A stretch of DNA of 64,000 nucleotides from positions 1 to 64,000 of the forward strand of contig CAYTXG010000007.1 in the NCBI GenBank assembly GCA_964441025.1, in the 5' to 3' direction. This document shows, piece after piece, positions 25,483 to 33,781 of the stretch (position 1 is the first letter of the stretch; every line of letters begins with the position of its first letter). Made by a program: the position numbers and the translations under genes. Under the pieces are notes generated by a model. The model was not told the DNA's origin and searched no databases. It saw only the letters and a program-made list of their open reading frames with translations. This stretch comes from JAAZIN01 sp964441025. GTDB lineage: Bacteria; Bacillota; Dethiobacteria; DTU022.

Positions 25483-26505
25483 ATGGGTAAATATATAACA
25501 TTCGGCGAAATCATGATGAGACTTTCTCCATGCGGTTATGAAAGATTTGTTCAATCAAATCAACTGAACATCTTTTACGGTGGAGGAGAAGCCAATGTCA
25601 GCATATCTTTGGCCAACTATGGTTTGGATAGCTACTTCGTAACAAAGCTTCCGGCTCATGAAATAGGACAGGCTGCAATTAATAGATTGAGATGTTTTGG
25701 TGTAAAAACCGAATATATAAAGCGCGGTGGAGATAGAATCGGCATATACTTTTGTGAGAAAGGGGCCTCTCAAAGGCCTTCAAAAGTTATCTATGACCGG
25801 GCAAATTCAGCTGTTGCGGAAGCTGGCAGAGAAGATTTTAATTGGAAAGAGATACTCAAAGGGGCAGTATGGTTTCATTTCACAGGGATAACTCCTGCAC
25901 TATCTGATAATTGCATCGGTATAACACTGGACGCTTTGAAAGCAGCCCGAGAAGCAGGCGTAGTTATAAGCGTTGACCTGAATTATAGAAAGAAATTATG
26001 GACAAGAGAAAAGGCATCCAGGGTTATGGGCGAACTGGTGAAATACTGTGATGTTGTGATCGCCAACGAGGAGGATGCAGAAAAAGTATTTAATATAAAA
26101 GCTGAGGGAACTGACACGGTTGAGGGCCGGCTATCTTACGAGGGATATAAAAAAGTTGCAAAAAAACTATATGACAGGTTTGCATTAAAGTATGTCGCTA
26201 TTACCCTGAGGGAGAGCCTTTCCGCTTCTGATAACGGCTGGTCGGGCATGCTCTATGACGGTGAAAGATTTTATAAATCAAAAAAATATGATGTGCATAT
26301 AGTTGATCGGGTTGGTGGTGGGGATTCTTTCTGTGGCGGCCTTATTTACGGGCTTTCAACTGGCATGGATAACCAGTCTGCTTTGGAATTCGCGGTAGCG
26401 GCTTCTAGTTTGAAACATACAATCGAGGGCGATTTCAATTTTATGTCTATTGATGAAGTAACTAACCTTATGAAAGGTGACGCTTCGGGTCGTGTGCAAA
26501 GGTAA
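25483..26505 (+). CDS. PfkB-family sugar kinase, likely 2-keto-3-deoxygluconate kinase
   Basis: 340 residues. PfkB signatures: GGGEANVSISLANYGLDSYFVTKLP (substrate), DLNYRKKLW, VIANEEDAEKVFNI, and VDRVGGGDSFCGGLIYGLSTG with the catalytic Asp near the C-terminus. It phosphorylates KDG at C6 and sits next to KDPG aldolase, which supports KDG as substrate over fructose or ribose. ATG 25483 follows GGAGGGAAATAGC; the aldolase stop codon overlaps this region by almost nothing (one base between). Composition is still AT-rich. Confidence 0.87.
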   Translation: MGKYITFGEIMMRLSPCGYERFVQSNQLNIFYGGGEANVSISLANYGLDSYFVTKLPAHEIGQAAINRLRCFGVKTEYIKRGGDRIGIYFCEKGASQRPSKVIYDRANSAVAEAGREDFNWKEILKGAVWFHFTGITPALSDNCIGITLDALKAAREAGVVISVDLNYRKKLWTREKASRVMGELVKYCDVVIANEEDAEKVFNIKAEGTDTVEGRLSYEGYKKVAKKLYDRFALKYVAITLRESLSASDNGWSGMLYDGERFYKSKKYDVHIVDRVGGGDSFCGGLIYGLSTGMDNQSALEFAVAASSLKHTIEGDFNFMSIDEVTNLMKGDASGRVQR

Positions 26506-26525
26506 AAGAGGGCTTGATATAATGT

Positions 26526-26640
26526 GTGACAAGTAACGTCTGTCCATATATTACAAAAGACTGTGAATGGCTTACACTTGAAAATGGACATTGGACAGGC
26601 GGATTCTGGGGTTGTAATGTTATGGTTTTATACGTTGTAA
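26526..26640 (+). pseudogene. N-terminal scrap of a GH88-like unsaturated glucuronyl hydrolase
   Basis: From GTG 26526 the frame reads 38 residues with TKDCEWLTLENGHWTGGFWG and VMVLYVV, resembling the N-terminal region of GH88/GH105-type unsaturated glucuronyl hydrolases (GYWTGGFW followed by a hydrophobic helix). The similarity stops at about 26640, exactly where the sequence turns GC-rich and the next gene begins on the other strand. No catalytic Asp region is present. Resemblance is judged by eye, with no search. Confidence 0.55.
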
Positions 26641-26646
26641 AGGTAC

Positions 26647-27519
26647 TCAGCCCTTGCCGATTAGTGCTGACACTGCCGCGATGTGCTCCGGTGAGGTGCC
26701 GCAGCACCCGCCTACCAATCCGGCTCCGGCTTCAATGCACTGGAGGATGCCTTCGGCAAAAGCAGCCGGCTGCATATCAAATATGGTTTGTCCATCTTTC
26801 AGGCGGGGTTTCCCGGCGTTGGGCTGGGCAATGAGCGGCAGGTCCGTGTGCCTGCGCATCATTTTTATGATTTCAGCCGTTTCAGCGGGAGAGAGGTCCC
26901 CGCAGTTGACGCCCACAGCACAGGCGCCGGCCCCGGCCAGCCGCTGCACTGTCTCTTCCGCAGTATTGCCCATGACTGTCCTGCCTCCTCCGGCAGTGGT
27001 TGTAAAGGATATGGTTGTCAATATGGGCAGGGAAGCGGTATCCCGGCAGGCGCGCACAGCGCAGGCAGCCTCTCTCAAGTCGATATATGTTTCCAGGATA
27101 AACCCATCTACTCCGCTGCCGGCCAGTATCCCGGCCTGTTCGCGAAATGCTTCATAAGCATCTTCTTCGGAACAGCTACCATAAGGTTCGAGCATCTGCC
27201 CTGTTGAACTCATATCGCCCAGGACAAATTGCCCCGCCCTGGCCGCCTTCACGGCCAGTTCACCACCGGCCCTGTTAACCCTGTCAATGTCTATATCTAG
27301 ATTGTGGGATTCAACGTAGATGCGGTTCACGGTTAAGGTGTTGGTGATCAGGATATCACACCCGCTGCGGATATATGCCTCGTGAATTTGCAGCACATCC
27401 TCGGGATGAGTCAGGTTATTGGTGCCGCTCATCTCCAGTCCGCGCGCTGCAAGCTGCGTGCCCATGGCACCGTCAAGCAGGATGACTCTCTCATTATTTA
27501 TAAAATTAAGCAGGTCCAC
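26647..27519 (-). CDS. Homocysteine S-methyltransferase-domain protein
   Basis: About 290 residues, the pcc/betaine-homocysteine methyltransferase fold. ILLDGAMGTQLAARGLEMSG at the N-terminus, the DILITNTLTVNR strand, and zinc ligands in AVGVNCGDLSP and GGCCGTSPEHIAAV near the C-terminus. It transfers a methyl group (from S-methylmethionine, a corrinoid protein or methylfolate) to homocysteine; the corrinoid- or folate-binding domain of MetH is absent, so a partner protein is expected. GTG 27519 has GGGAG nine bases upstream; TTG 27525 is an alternative with too short a spacing. It is convergent with the island. Confidence 0.87.
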   Translation of the reverse strand: MDLLNFINNERVILLDGAMGTQLAARGLEMSGTNNLTHPEDVLQIHEAYIRSGCDILITNTLTVNRIYVESHNLDIDIDRVNRAGGELAVKAARAGQFVLGDMSSTGQMLEPYGSCSEEDAYEAFREQAGILAGSGVDGFILETYIDLREAACAVRACRDTASLPILTTISFTTTAGGGRTVMGNTAEETVQRLAGAGACAVGVNCGDLSPAETAEIIKMMRRHTDLPLIAQPNAGKPRLKDGQTIFDMQPAAFAEGILQCIEAGAGLVGGCCGTSPEHIAAVSALIGKG

Positions 27520-27791
27520 AGTCAACAGCTCCCTTTTTGGTAATACCTTATCTCGCTATTCCCCTCGGATATGGAATAATTATATTAGTTTTCTTATTAT
27601 GGGGTCAACTGCAGATTAAGGTAGGGGACCGGATATTGTTGATGATCCCGGATTGTTTGCGGCAGCCCCGTAAAAATATAAATGGCGGGAGGGCAAATAC
27701 ATTGCGCCGGAAGTCTCCGGAGCAAAAATTGTTTAATGTTTTTATAAGGTATAATATATTTGAAAAGGAATAGAACCAGGGAGGGATTGCC

Positions 27792-28283
27792 ATGCAAAGG
27801 CTCAATCCTGATCATCTCGCAGCAGTCATTGACCTGATCAACCGGGGGCCCTATTTTCAACTGCTCTCCATGCAGGTAACCCGGTTGGATATAGGCTATT
27901 CCAGAGTTGTGATCGATCTGGAGCGAAAGCACCTTAACCCCTTCGGGGGCATTCATGGGGGGGTATATTCCTCGCTAATAGATACTGCCGCATACTGGGC
28001 GATCTATTGTGATGTTGAAGAAAATACCGGTTACATAACCATCGATGTCAGTGTGGATAATCTGGCTCCGGTAAAGGAGGGTCGCCTCACTGCTGAAGGA
28101 AAACGGATAAAGGCGGGCAGAAGCATCTGCATTGCCGAAGCCGGGGTGACGGATCATCAGGGCAGGCTGATCGCGCATGGCAAATCCAAGCAGATGGTGA
28201 CCCCTGGATTACAGTCAATTGCACAGGCAGTATCGGTGATGGATGGTCAGCTGCTTCCGCCCAAGTTTATTACGGCCTGTTGA
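27792..28283 (+). CDS. PaaI-family hotdog thioesterase
   Basis: 163 residues. HLNPFGGIHGGVYSSLIDTAAYWAIYC is the hotdog central helix with the catalytic region (HGG and Asp). ISTDVSVDNLAPVKEG and ITGRSICIAEAGVTD-type strands follow. Hydrolyses acyl-CoA thioesters; substrate unknown. ATG 27792 follows GGGAGGGATTGCC. A TATAAT at 27750-27755 with weak -35 TTGTTT (15-base spacing) may be the promoter. Confidence 0.85.
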   Translation: MQRLNPDHLAAVIDLINRGPYFQLLSMQVTRLDIGYSRVVIDLERKHLNPFGGIHGGVYSSLIDTAAYWAIYCDVEENTGYITIDVSVDNLAPVKEGRLTAEGKRIKAGRSICIAEAGVTDHQGRLIAHGKSKQMVTPGLQSIAQAVSVMDGQLLPPKFITAC

Positions 28284-28456
28284 TTGGAGCGGCTTGCCGG
28301 CTGAAGGGCGCCCTCTTCCCGGATAGAGCCGGACATTTACAGCCTCTGCTCTTTCAACAGGACCTCCAGCGCGGAAGTGTTGTTCACCGGGGCCAGGCAG
28401 CTGCGATCGCGGCAGAGATAGGCGGCGGCATTAGAAGGAGCCGTTTGACCGTCCCC

Positions 28457-28693
28457 ATGCAGAAGATGCCTTACATCGAAGGGTTTGAGAACAAAGAAAT
28501 CGCCTGAGACCTGCTGGAGCACCTGGAACAGTTAAACCCGCTGCAAAAAGAGGCGATAAAATTAAGGTATTTCCTGGATCTTGATTATAAATCCATGGGC
28601 GGAATACTGGCAGTACCCGTCAGAACGGTGAAATCCAGGATATCCACCGGACTGAAAAAACTCAAGGATAGATTGGGGGGTGGGTACCGGTGA
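28457..28693 (+). pseudogene. ECF sigma factor remnant (region 4 only, with in-frame stop)
   Basis: In one frame, after TGA at 28505-28507, DLLEHLEQLNPLQKEAIKLRYF, LDLDYKSMGGILAVPVRTVK and ISTGLKKLKDRL form a sigma-70 region 4 (helix-turn-helix for -35 contact). The DNA-binding motif is intact, but no region 2 is found upstream and a stop codon precedes the domain. The TGA at 28691-28693 overlaps the GTG start of the DUF4179 gene, the normal sigma/anti-sigma coupling. So the sigma gene was decayed while its partner was kept. A TGA-to-selenocysteine reading has no support. Confidence 0.7.
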
Positions 28694-30006
28694 GGGAGAT
28701 TGAAATGATGCTGGGGGAAAAGGGGAGGGCTGTCAGGGAGATGGCTGTCCCTGAAGAGCTGGAAAATAGATTGCGCGGGAGCCTGCAAAAAAAGAGGAGG
28801 AAAAAACCCTACGGGCTCCTGGCTGCGGCGCTGGTTGCGCTACTGTTCATGACCTACAATTTTAGCGCTATTGCCTATTATACCAGGCAGTTCATGGGTT
28901 TTGACAATATCATGGACGGCACGCTTCAGGATCTCAATGAACTGGGCAAGGGACAGATCATTGGCCGGGGCTGTACCTTTTCTGATGGAACTGAATTCAT
29001 CCTGGAGGGGATCATGGTTGACGGCAATCAACTGATTGCCTTTGTTACCGAGAGCTTTCCTGAGTCCAGGGAATATCTCAGCGCAAGGCCGCTTTCGATT
29101 AAAGGTTTCTTGAAACGGTACCGCCAGCACGGCGGGGTTTCGGAGTTCAGCGCTGATCACACAACGGCCAAAAGCATCTACTATTTTGATCCCCCCGGCC
29201 CCCTGGCGCGGAATCTGGCCGTGGATCTTTTTTACCTGAACGGGGGGGTTGCGGAGAAGGGAAGGATAGCCTTCAGTCTGGATCGCAACAAAGCCATGGG
29301 CTTTTTCATCAAGGAGAAGATCGGCCGCACCATCATGCTCGGCGGTAACAGCAGGCTCCGCCTGGATACTGTAACCGTTTCTCCAACAATGACATCTATA
29401 GAGGGCATCCTGGAGCTGAGCGGGGATCATGCTCCCCCTGATCCTGATTCCGGATACCTTGATTACCTGGGCCTGGAGATGGAGCTGAAGCTCTTTGCAG
29501 ATGAGCGGGAGGTGAAACCGAGGGGGGGACACATGGGCGGCCACGCCGGGAAATACAAGTTCTCCGTGGGGTTTGATACCCTTTTTGCCGATGTTTCCTC
29601 CGTTGAAATAGTCCTGACCGGGCTTTCTGCCCATCAGGAGATCAATAAAGCCGTCGAACTGTCTTCCGGTGAGCAAAACCTGCTGTTGGACCTGGAGGGC
29701 AATGACATTGTCCTGAAGAGGCTGGATATATCGGACAGCAGTGCAACGCTGATTTTCCTGACGAAAGGAAAGTATCCAATCATTGAGCAGGCCTGCCTTT
29801 CCGCCGGCAGCGTGAGGTCGCCCCTTCTCGGTATTGGCGGCGGCGATCTTTACAACGGGGTGGAGGATAACGGGGCCGGGGAAACCCTCGTTGAATGGCA
29901 GATGGAATTTTCAAGGCTGCCCCATGCAGATCGCTACCTGCTGGAAATAGAAAGGATCAATTACATGAAACGCTACCATGAGTCGGTCATAATACCCATT
30001 CAATGA
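28690..30006 (+). CDS. DUF4179-domain membrane protein (anti-sigma-type)
   Basis: 438 residues. A cytoplasmic N-terminal stretch (about 1-42) with charged helices, a single membrane helix (about 43-62, LLAAALVALLFMTYNFSAIAYY) and a large extracellular DUF4179-type beta-rich domain (SDGTEFILEGIMVDGNQLIAFV and repeats of similar strands) to residue 438. In Bacillota such proteins are typically the anti-sigma partners of ECF factors. GTG 28690 overlaps the sigma remnant's stop, so translation was coupled. Its cognate sigma is broken here; it might act on another sigma or be becoming useless. The family assignment is from domain layout and context. Confidence 0.75.
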   Translation: MREIEMMLGEKGRAVREMAVPEELENRLRGSLQKKRRKKPYGLLAAALVALLFMTYNFSAIAYYTRQFMGFDNIMDGTLQDLNELGKGQIIGRGCTFSDGTEFILEGIMVDGNQLIAFVTESFPESREYLSARPLSIKGFLKRYRQHGGVSEFSADHTTAKSIYYFDPPGPLARNLAVDLFYLNGGVAEKGRIAFSLDRNKAMGFFIKEKIGRTIMLGGNSRLRLDTVTVSPTMTSIEGILELSGDHAPPDPDSGYLDYLGLEMELKLFADEREVKPRGGHMGGHAGKYKFSVGFDTLFADVSSVEIVLTGLSAHQEINKAVELSSGEQNLLLDLEGNDIVLKRLDISDSSATLIFLTKGKYPIIEQACLSAGSVRSPLLGIGGGDLYNGVEDNGAGETLVEWQMEFSRLPHADRYLLEIERINYMKRYHESVIIPIQ

Positions 30007-30133
30007 TCGGTCGATCGGCTGTGAAAGCAGCGGGACTGGTTCAGGTTGCTGCAAGAGCTCTTCTACGGAACGGCGCATCATCTTTTCAACATTTAAAAGG
30101 ATATCCTGCAATTTCCGGGAAAGAGGGTAGAGA

Positions 30134-30304
30134 TCATGAAGACTGAACAGGTTTTCTCCTCACCAGCCGGATCAGTTTTTGGATCAGGTATTTGCCTGTG
30201 GTGTAGCAGCCCCAGCCGAGGAGCAGTCCTGCTGATGCGTAGATCAGGCCTTCCATGGTAGTGGGGATGCCCGGAGTAAAATCACGCCAGCTTTGCAGTA
30301 CCAT
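30134..30304 (-). CDS. Tiny membrane protein (56 aa)
   Basis: ATG 30304 has AGGAGG 10 bases upstream. MVLQSWRDFTPGIPTTMEGL leads to a hydrophobic segment IYASAGLLLGWGCYTTGKYLI (one membrane helix), then a basic tail KLIRLVRRKPVQSS. Topology: short outside or inside start, single helix, positively charged cytoplasmic end. It ends 30 bases from the next minus-strand gene's stop codon and is probably co-transcribed with the DUF2937-like gene. No family recognised. Confidence 0.65.
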   Translation of the reverse strand: MVLQSWRDFTPGIPTTMEGLIYASAGLLLGWGCYTTGKYLIQKLIRLVRRKPVQSS

Positions 30305-30334
30305 TGTCCATTCCGCCTCCTGAAGAAAGACCCA

Positions 30335-30679
30335 TCACCGGAGCAGCGGGGCAGCTTCAAGCAGGGCGTTGAAAGAGTGCTCCAGCTGGTGCAGCCTATC
30401 CAGGAGCGAGGCGATCACCTGCCCGGCAGAAACGAAAACTGCTGAATCTGAAACCAGGTGCTGTTCGATGTACTGCTCCAGGGTAAGGCCCAGTGAAATA
30501 GCCGTTTCTTCGTAAAGTTCCACGGTGCGGCGCGCCTCGTCGAGATGCCCGGCCAGCCGCTGGATATACTGGCTGTAGAACTGGGGAAATTGAGCCAGCA
30601 TCACCGCACCCGCCAGGGCAAAAACCCGGTCCAGAAAGCCGCTCACCAGCCTGCCGGGATAGTAAAAAAAACTGCGCAT
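30335..30679 (-). CDS. DUF2937 family protein
   Basis: 114 residues. MRSFFYYPGRLVSGFLDRVFALAGAVMLAQFPQFYSQYIQRLAGHLDEARRTV is the family pattern: an N-terminal membrane-associated helix, then helical hairpins with a conserved GHLDEAR. Function unknown. ATG 30679 has GGAGAAAGG about nine bases upstream; the upstream ATG at 30712 has an AGAAGG without proper spacing. Downstream on the same strand is the 56-aa membrane protein. It is divergent from the nucleotidase gene. Confidence 0.75.
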   Translation of the reverse strand: MRSFFYYPGRLVSGFLDRVFALAGAVMLAQFPQFYSQYIQRLAGHLDEARRTVELYEETAISLGLTLEQYIEQHLVSDSAVFVSAGQVIASLLDRLHQLEHSFNALLEAAPLLR

Positions 30680-30830
30680 GGCCTTGCTACCTTTCTCCAG
30701 GGTCCGTTTCATCCTTCTATTTTATGCCGCCGCTCTCCTGAATATGCCTGGTACAATATGTGGAACTATTTTCAAAAGTCAAGCCCCTGTGATAGAATTA
30801 GCATAAATAATATTGCAAGGGGGAGATCGA

Positions 30831-32879
30831 ATGATCAAGCCGAGGGGATCCCCGGCGCGACTGCTGCGGTTTATTCTGGTTGTGATCCTGGTTATGCCCG
30901 CTTTATTCTGTCAGGGTGGTTTGCTGCCGGGCGAAGGCGGGGCTGCTTTTTCAGCGGTCAGTGCCGCTTCCGAAGAGCTTTACCTGACGATCCTGCATAC
31001 AAATGATGAACATTCGGCCATGATTCCTCACTCTCCGGCGGTGGATTTTCACCCGGAACTTGCAGACCCGACCATCGGGGGTTACGCCCGCCTGGCCGGG
31101 GCGGTGCAGCAGATCCGGGAGCAGAAAGCGGAAGCAGGTGAGCCTGTCCTGCTTCTGTCAGCGGGAGATTACACCGGAGGGACCCCTTTCGGCTGGCTGG
31201 TTACCGAAGGGGTTCCCGCCCAGATGGAGATCATGCATCTCATTGGATATGACGTCGCGGCTATAGGCAATCACGAGTATGATTACGGCACCGATCTGCT
31301 GGCTGCTTATCTGCAGGCGGCCGGCTATCCCGGGGCCAATGACAGGACACCTCTTCTTGCTTCCAACAGCGCTCCGCCAAAGGGGCATCCTCTGGCAGAG
31401 ATTTTCCTGGAAGAGCATCTCGTCGAGCTGGAAAACGGCCTCATTGTGGGGTTCTTCGGATTGATCGGTAAAGATGCCATCTCTGTGGCCAACAGCCCTG
31501 AGCCTGTTGAATTTGCCGATCAGCATGAAACCGCTGTGAAGATGGTGGATCAACTGCAGCGAGAGGGAGCCGATCTGATCATCGCCATTACCCACGCCGG
31601 TGTCGAAGAAGATCGCGAACTGGCCCGGGAAGTACCCGGAATACATGTCATCGTTGGGGGACACTGCCATACCGCGCTTTTTGAACCGGTGATCGAAGGA
31701 GAAACGATTATTGTTCAGGCCGGCTCCATGCTGGAGTATCTCGGTGTTCTCGAACTTGCCTTTGATAGGGGGACTGAGAAGGTCCGCATCTGCAACGATG
31801 CAGAGCAGCCCTATTTGTTGCTGCTGGATGATCATATTGCCTTACATCCGCAGGTCAATGAAGCCATGGCGGACTATACAGCGGCGCTCAACGCGCTTGT
31901 TGAGCGTCAAACGGGGGGGCAATTCTTCAACATTCTGGATACGGTAGCCCTGAGCAATTTTGAGCTGCCGGACAGGCCCGGCCTTCAGGAGACCCCCTTC
32001 GCCAATTTTATTACCGATGCCATGCGCCTTGTTACCTCGCAGAAGACTGGGAAGCGCGCCGATTTTGCCATTCAGGCTAACGGCTCCATCCGCGGCAGCC
32101 TCATCCCCGGCAGCCTGGATCATTCCAGGGGGAGAGTCTCCTTTTACGATCTGGCCGATCTCATTGGATTGGGGATCGGGCTGGACGGCAAAGCCGGTTA
32201 CCCCATCGTTTCACTCTACCTGACAGGCGAGGAGATGCGGCGGGTCCTTGAAGTGGCGGTGCTGCTGGAACAGATGCTTGGTAATACCTATTACCTGCAG
32301 TTCTCCGGCTTACGCTACGATTATAACCCGCAAAACGGGGTCCTCTTTACCGTGCCGGGACTGGATCTGCCCGTTCCTTCAACCCGTGCCGTGGTGCGGG
32401 CGGAGCGCTACACCGGCGAGGGGCGCCAGGGTACAGATGAAAGCGGTTATGTGCCGCTGAAAAGGGGCGATGAGGAACTCTACAACCTTATCACAGACTC
32501 TTACATCCTCTCTTTCCTGCCCATGGTCGGGGATATGCTGCCCATGTTGAAGCTCGAGCCAAAAGACAGCGCCGGCAATCCCGTCCCTGTAGACGAGCTT
32601 GACCGGCTCATCGTCAGGGTTGACGGAGAGGAACTAAAAGTCTGGCAGACGGTGGTGGAATATGCTGCAGCTCAGCCCCTGAATGATCAGGGTATCCCCC
32701 AGATCGACGTTTACTACGCAGAAACCGCCGGCCGGATCAACCAGGTTTGGTCCATTCCCTTCCTGCTCTGGCCTATATTGATCCTGTTGGCGTTCGCTGT
32801 CCTGATTACCCTGCTTATCCGCAGGGCTGTCCGCCGGAAGCGGGCCCGGAGGGCCGCTCTCGAGAGCAGGAAAGTTTGA
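30831..32879 (+). CDS. Membrane-anchored 5'-nucleotidase/UshA-like phosphoesterase
   Basis: 682 residues. N-terminal hydrophobic segment (about 10-30) acts as signal or anchor. The metallophosphatase domain shows the five signature blocks: TILHTNDEHSAM, SAGDYTGGTP, IGNHEYDYG, ITHAGVEED and VGGHCHTALF. The C-terminal nucleotidase domain covers residues about 360-620 (ETPFANFITDAMR, ANGSIRGSL, IVSLYLTGEEMRRVLE). A C-terminal helix (about 645-670, IPFLLWPILILLAFAVLITLLI) with basic tail anchors it to the membrane. It hydrolyses 5'-nucleotides or UDP-sugars outside the cell. ATG 30831 follows AAGGGGGAG. Confidence 0.9.
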   Translation: MIKPRGSPARLLRFILVVILVMPALFCQGGLLPGEGGAAFSAVSAASEELYLTILHTNDEHSAMIPHSPAVDFHPELADPTIGGYARLAGAVQQIREQKAEAGEPVLLLSAGDYTGGTPFGWLVTEGVPAQMEIMHLIGYDVAAIGNHEYDYGTDLLAAYLQAAGYPGANDRTPLLASNSAPPKGHPLAEIFLEEHLVELENGLIVGFFGLIGKDAISVANSPEPVEFADQHETAVKMVDQLQREGADLIIAITHAGVEEDRELAREVPGIHVIVGGHCHTALFEPVIEGETIIVQAGSMLEYLGVLELAFDRGTEKVRICNDAEQPYLLLLDDHIALHPQVNEAMADYTAALNALVERQTGGQFFNILDTVALSNFELPDRPGLQETPFANFITDAMRLVTSQKTGKRADFAIQANGSIRGSLIPGSLDHSRGRVSFYDLADLIGLGIGLDGKAGYPIVSLYLTGEEMRRVLEVAVLLEQMLGNTYYLQFSGLRYDYNPQNGVLFTVPGLDLPVPSTRAVVRAERYTGEGRQGTDESGYVPLKRGDEELYNLITDSYILSFLPMVGDMLPMLKLEPKDSAGNPVPVDELDRLIVRVDGEELKVWQTVVEYAAAQPLNDQGIPQIDVYYAETAGRINQVWSIPFLLWPILILLAFAVLITLLIRRAVRRKRARRAALESRKV

Positions 32880-32902
32880 AAATGCATCGAAGGAGAATAT
32901 AG

Positions 32903-33670
32903 ATGAAACAGCTGAGCTACGGCCTCAGCGGCCGTGTATTTGTTGTTACCGGCGGGAGCCGGGGGATAGGGCTGGAAGTCGCGCGCCGCCTGCTGAAAGA
33001 TGAACAGGCAAAGGTGGCTCTCTGCGCCCGCAAGCAGGAGGGGCTTGACAATGCCGCGGCCATGCTTGAAGGAGGCGGCAGCCTGCTGGCCCTGCCCGCC
33101 CATATTGCCCGCAAGGAGGATGTTGCCAATTTTTTTGACCGGGTTCTGGAGACCTTTGGCCGCCTCGACGGGCTGATCAACAATGTGGGGATGAACCTGC
33201 TGACCGCCTCTGTTGTTGATGCCGATCCCGCTACCTGGCAAAAAATAATCGATTCCAACCTGAACGGGACCTATCTCTGCTCCCGGGCTGCGGCGCAGAT
33301 CATGAAACGGCAGGGTCAGGGCAAGATCGTGAGCATCTCCTCCATCGCCGCCCGCCGGGCCGCTCCCGGAATGGGCATCTACAGTGTGGCCAAGGCGGCG
33401 ATCGAGTCGCTGACCAGGGTGCTGGCCGTGGAGCTGGCGCCGGACAATATCCAGGTCAACGCAGTAGCGCCGTGCATGGTTAAAACCGGCTTCAGCATGC
33501 CTTTCTGGTCAAACCCGGAGACGCATGACGGGATCATCAGGGGGATCCCCCTGGGCAGGCTGGCCGAGCCTGCAGATGTCGTTGAGCCTGTGCTATTCCT
33601 ATGTTCCGACGGCGCTTCTTTTATCACCGGCCAGGTGATCAATGTAGACGGCGGCGCCACCATCGTCTAG
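32903..33670 (+). CDS. Short-chain dehydrogenase/reductase
   Basis: 255 residues. Cofactor motif VVTGGSRGIGLEVARRL; NNVGMN; catalytic Ser in SISSIAARRA and YSVAKAA (Tyr-Lys). The end FITGQVINVDGGATIV is standard for the FabG/glucose-dehydrogenase group. Reduces a ketone or oxidises an alcohol with NAD(P). ATG 32903 lies 24 bases after the nucleotidase stop, with GAAGGAGAA as ribosome site. Specific substrate unknown; it is followed by a G+C hairpin. Confidence 0.88.
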   Translation: MKQLSYGLSGRVFVVTGGSRGIGLEVARRLLKDEQAKVALCARKQEGLDNAAAMLEGGGSLLALPAHIARKEDVANFFDRVLETFGRLDGLINNVGMNLLTASVVDADPATWQKIIDSNLNGTYLCSRAAAQIMKRQGQGKIVSISSIAARRAAPGMGIYSVAKAAIESLTRVLAVELAPDNIQVNAVAPCMVKTGFSMPFWSNPETHDGIIRGIPLGRLAEPADVVEPVLFLCSDGASFITGQVINVDGGATIV

Positions 33671-33709
33671 TACCCGTTCCGGTGGGGATATGCCTGGACC
33701 TGCAGCCCT

Positions 33710-33733
33710 GCCCCCGGCCTGGCTTCCGGGGGC
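33710..33733 (+). terminator. GC-rich hairpin after the SDR gene
   Basis: GCCCCCGG (33710-33717) pairs with CCGGGGGC (33726-33733) around an 8-base loop. There is no T-run, so the terminator call is weak. Confidence 0.4.
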
Positions 33734-33781
33734 GGGGCGGTAAGGGCGCCGGTTAACATTTTCCTTTAGGGAGGTTTTTCC

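Noticed and set aside
28505..28507. TGA before sigma region 4 read as selenocysteine
   Set aside because: No catalytic Cys position there, no hairpin recognised after it, and the upstream frame has no sigma region 2.
28840..29676. 278-codon minus-strand frame opposite the DUF4179 gene
   Set aside because: No domain or ribosome site; coding is on the plus strand.
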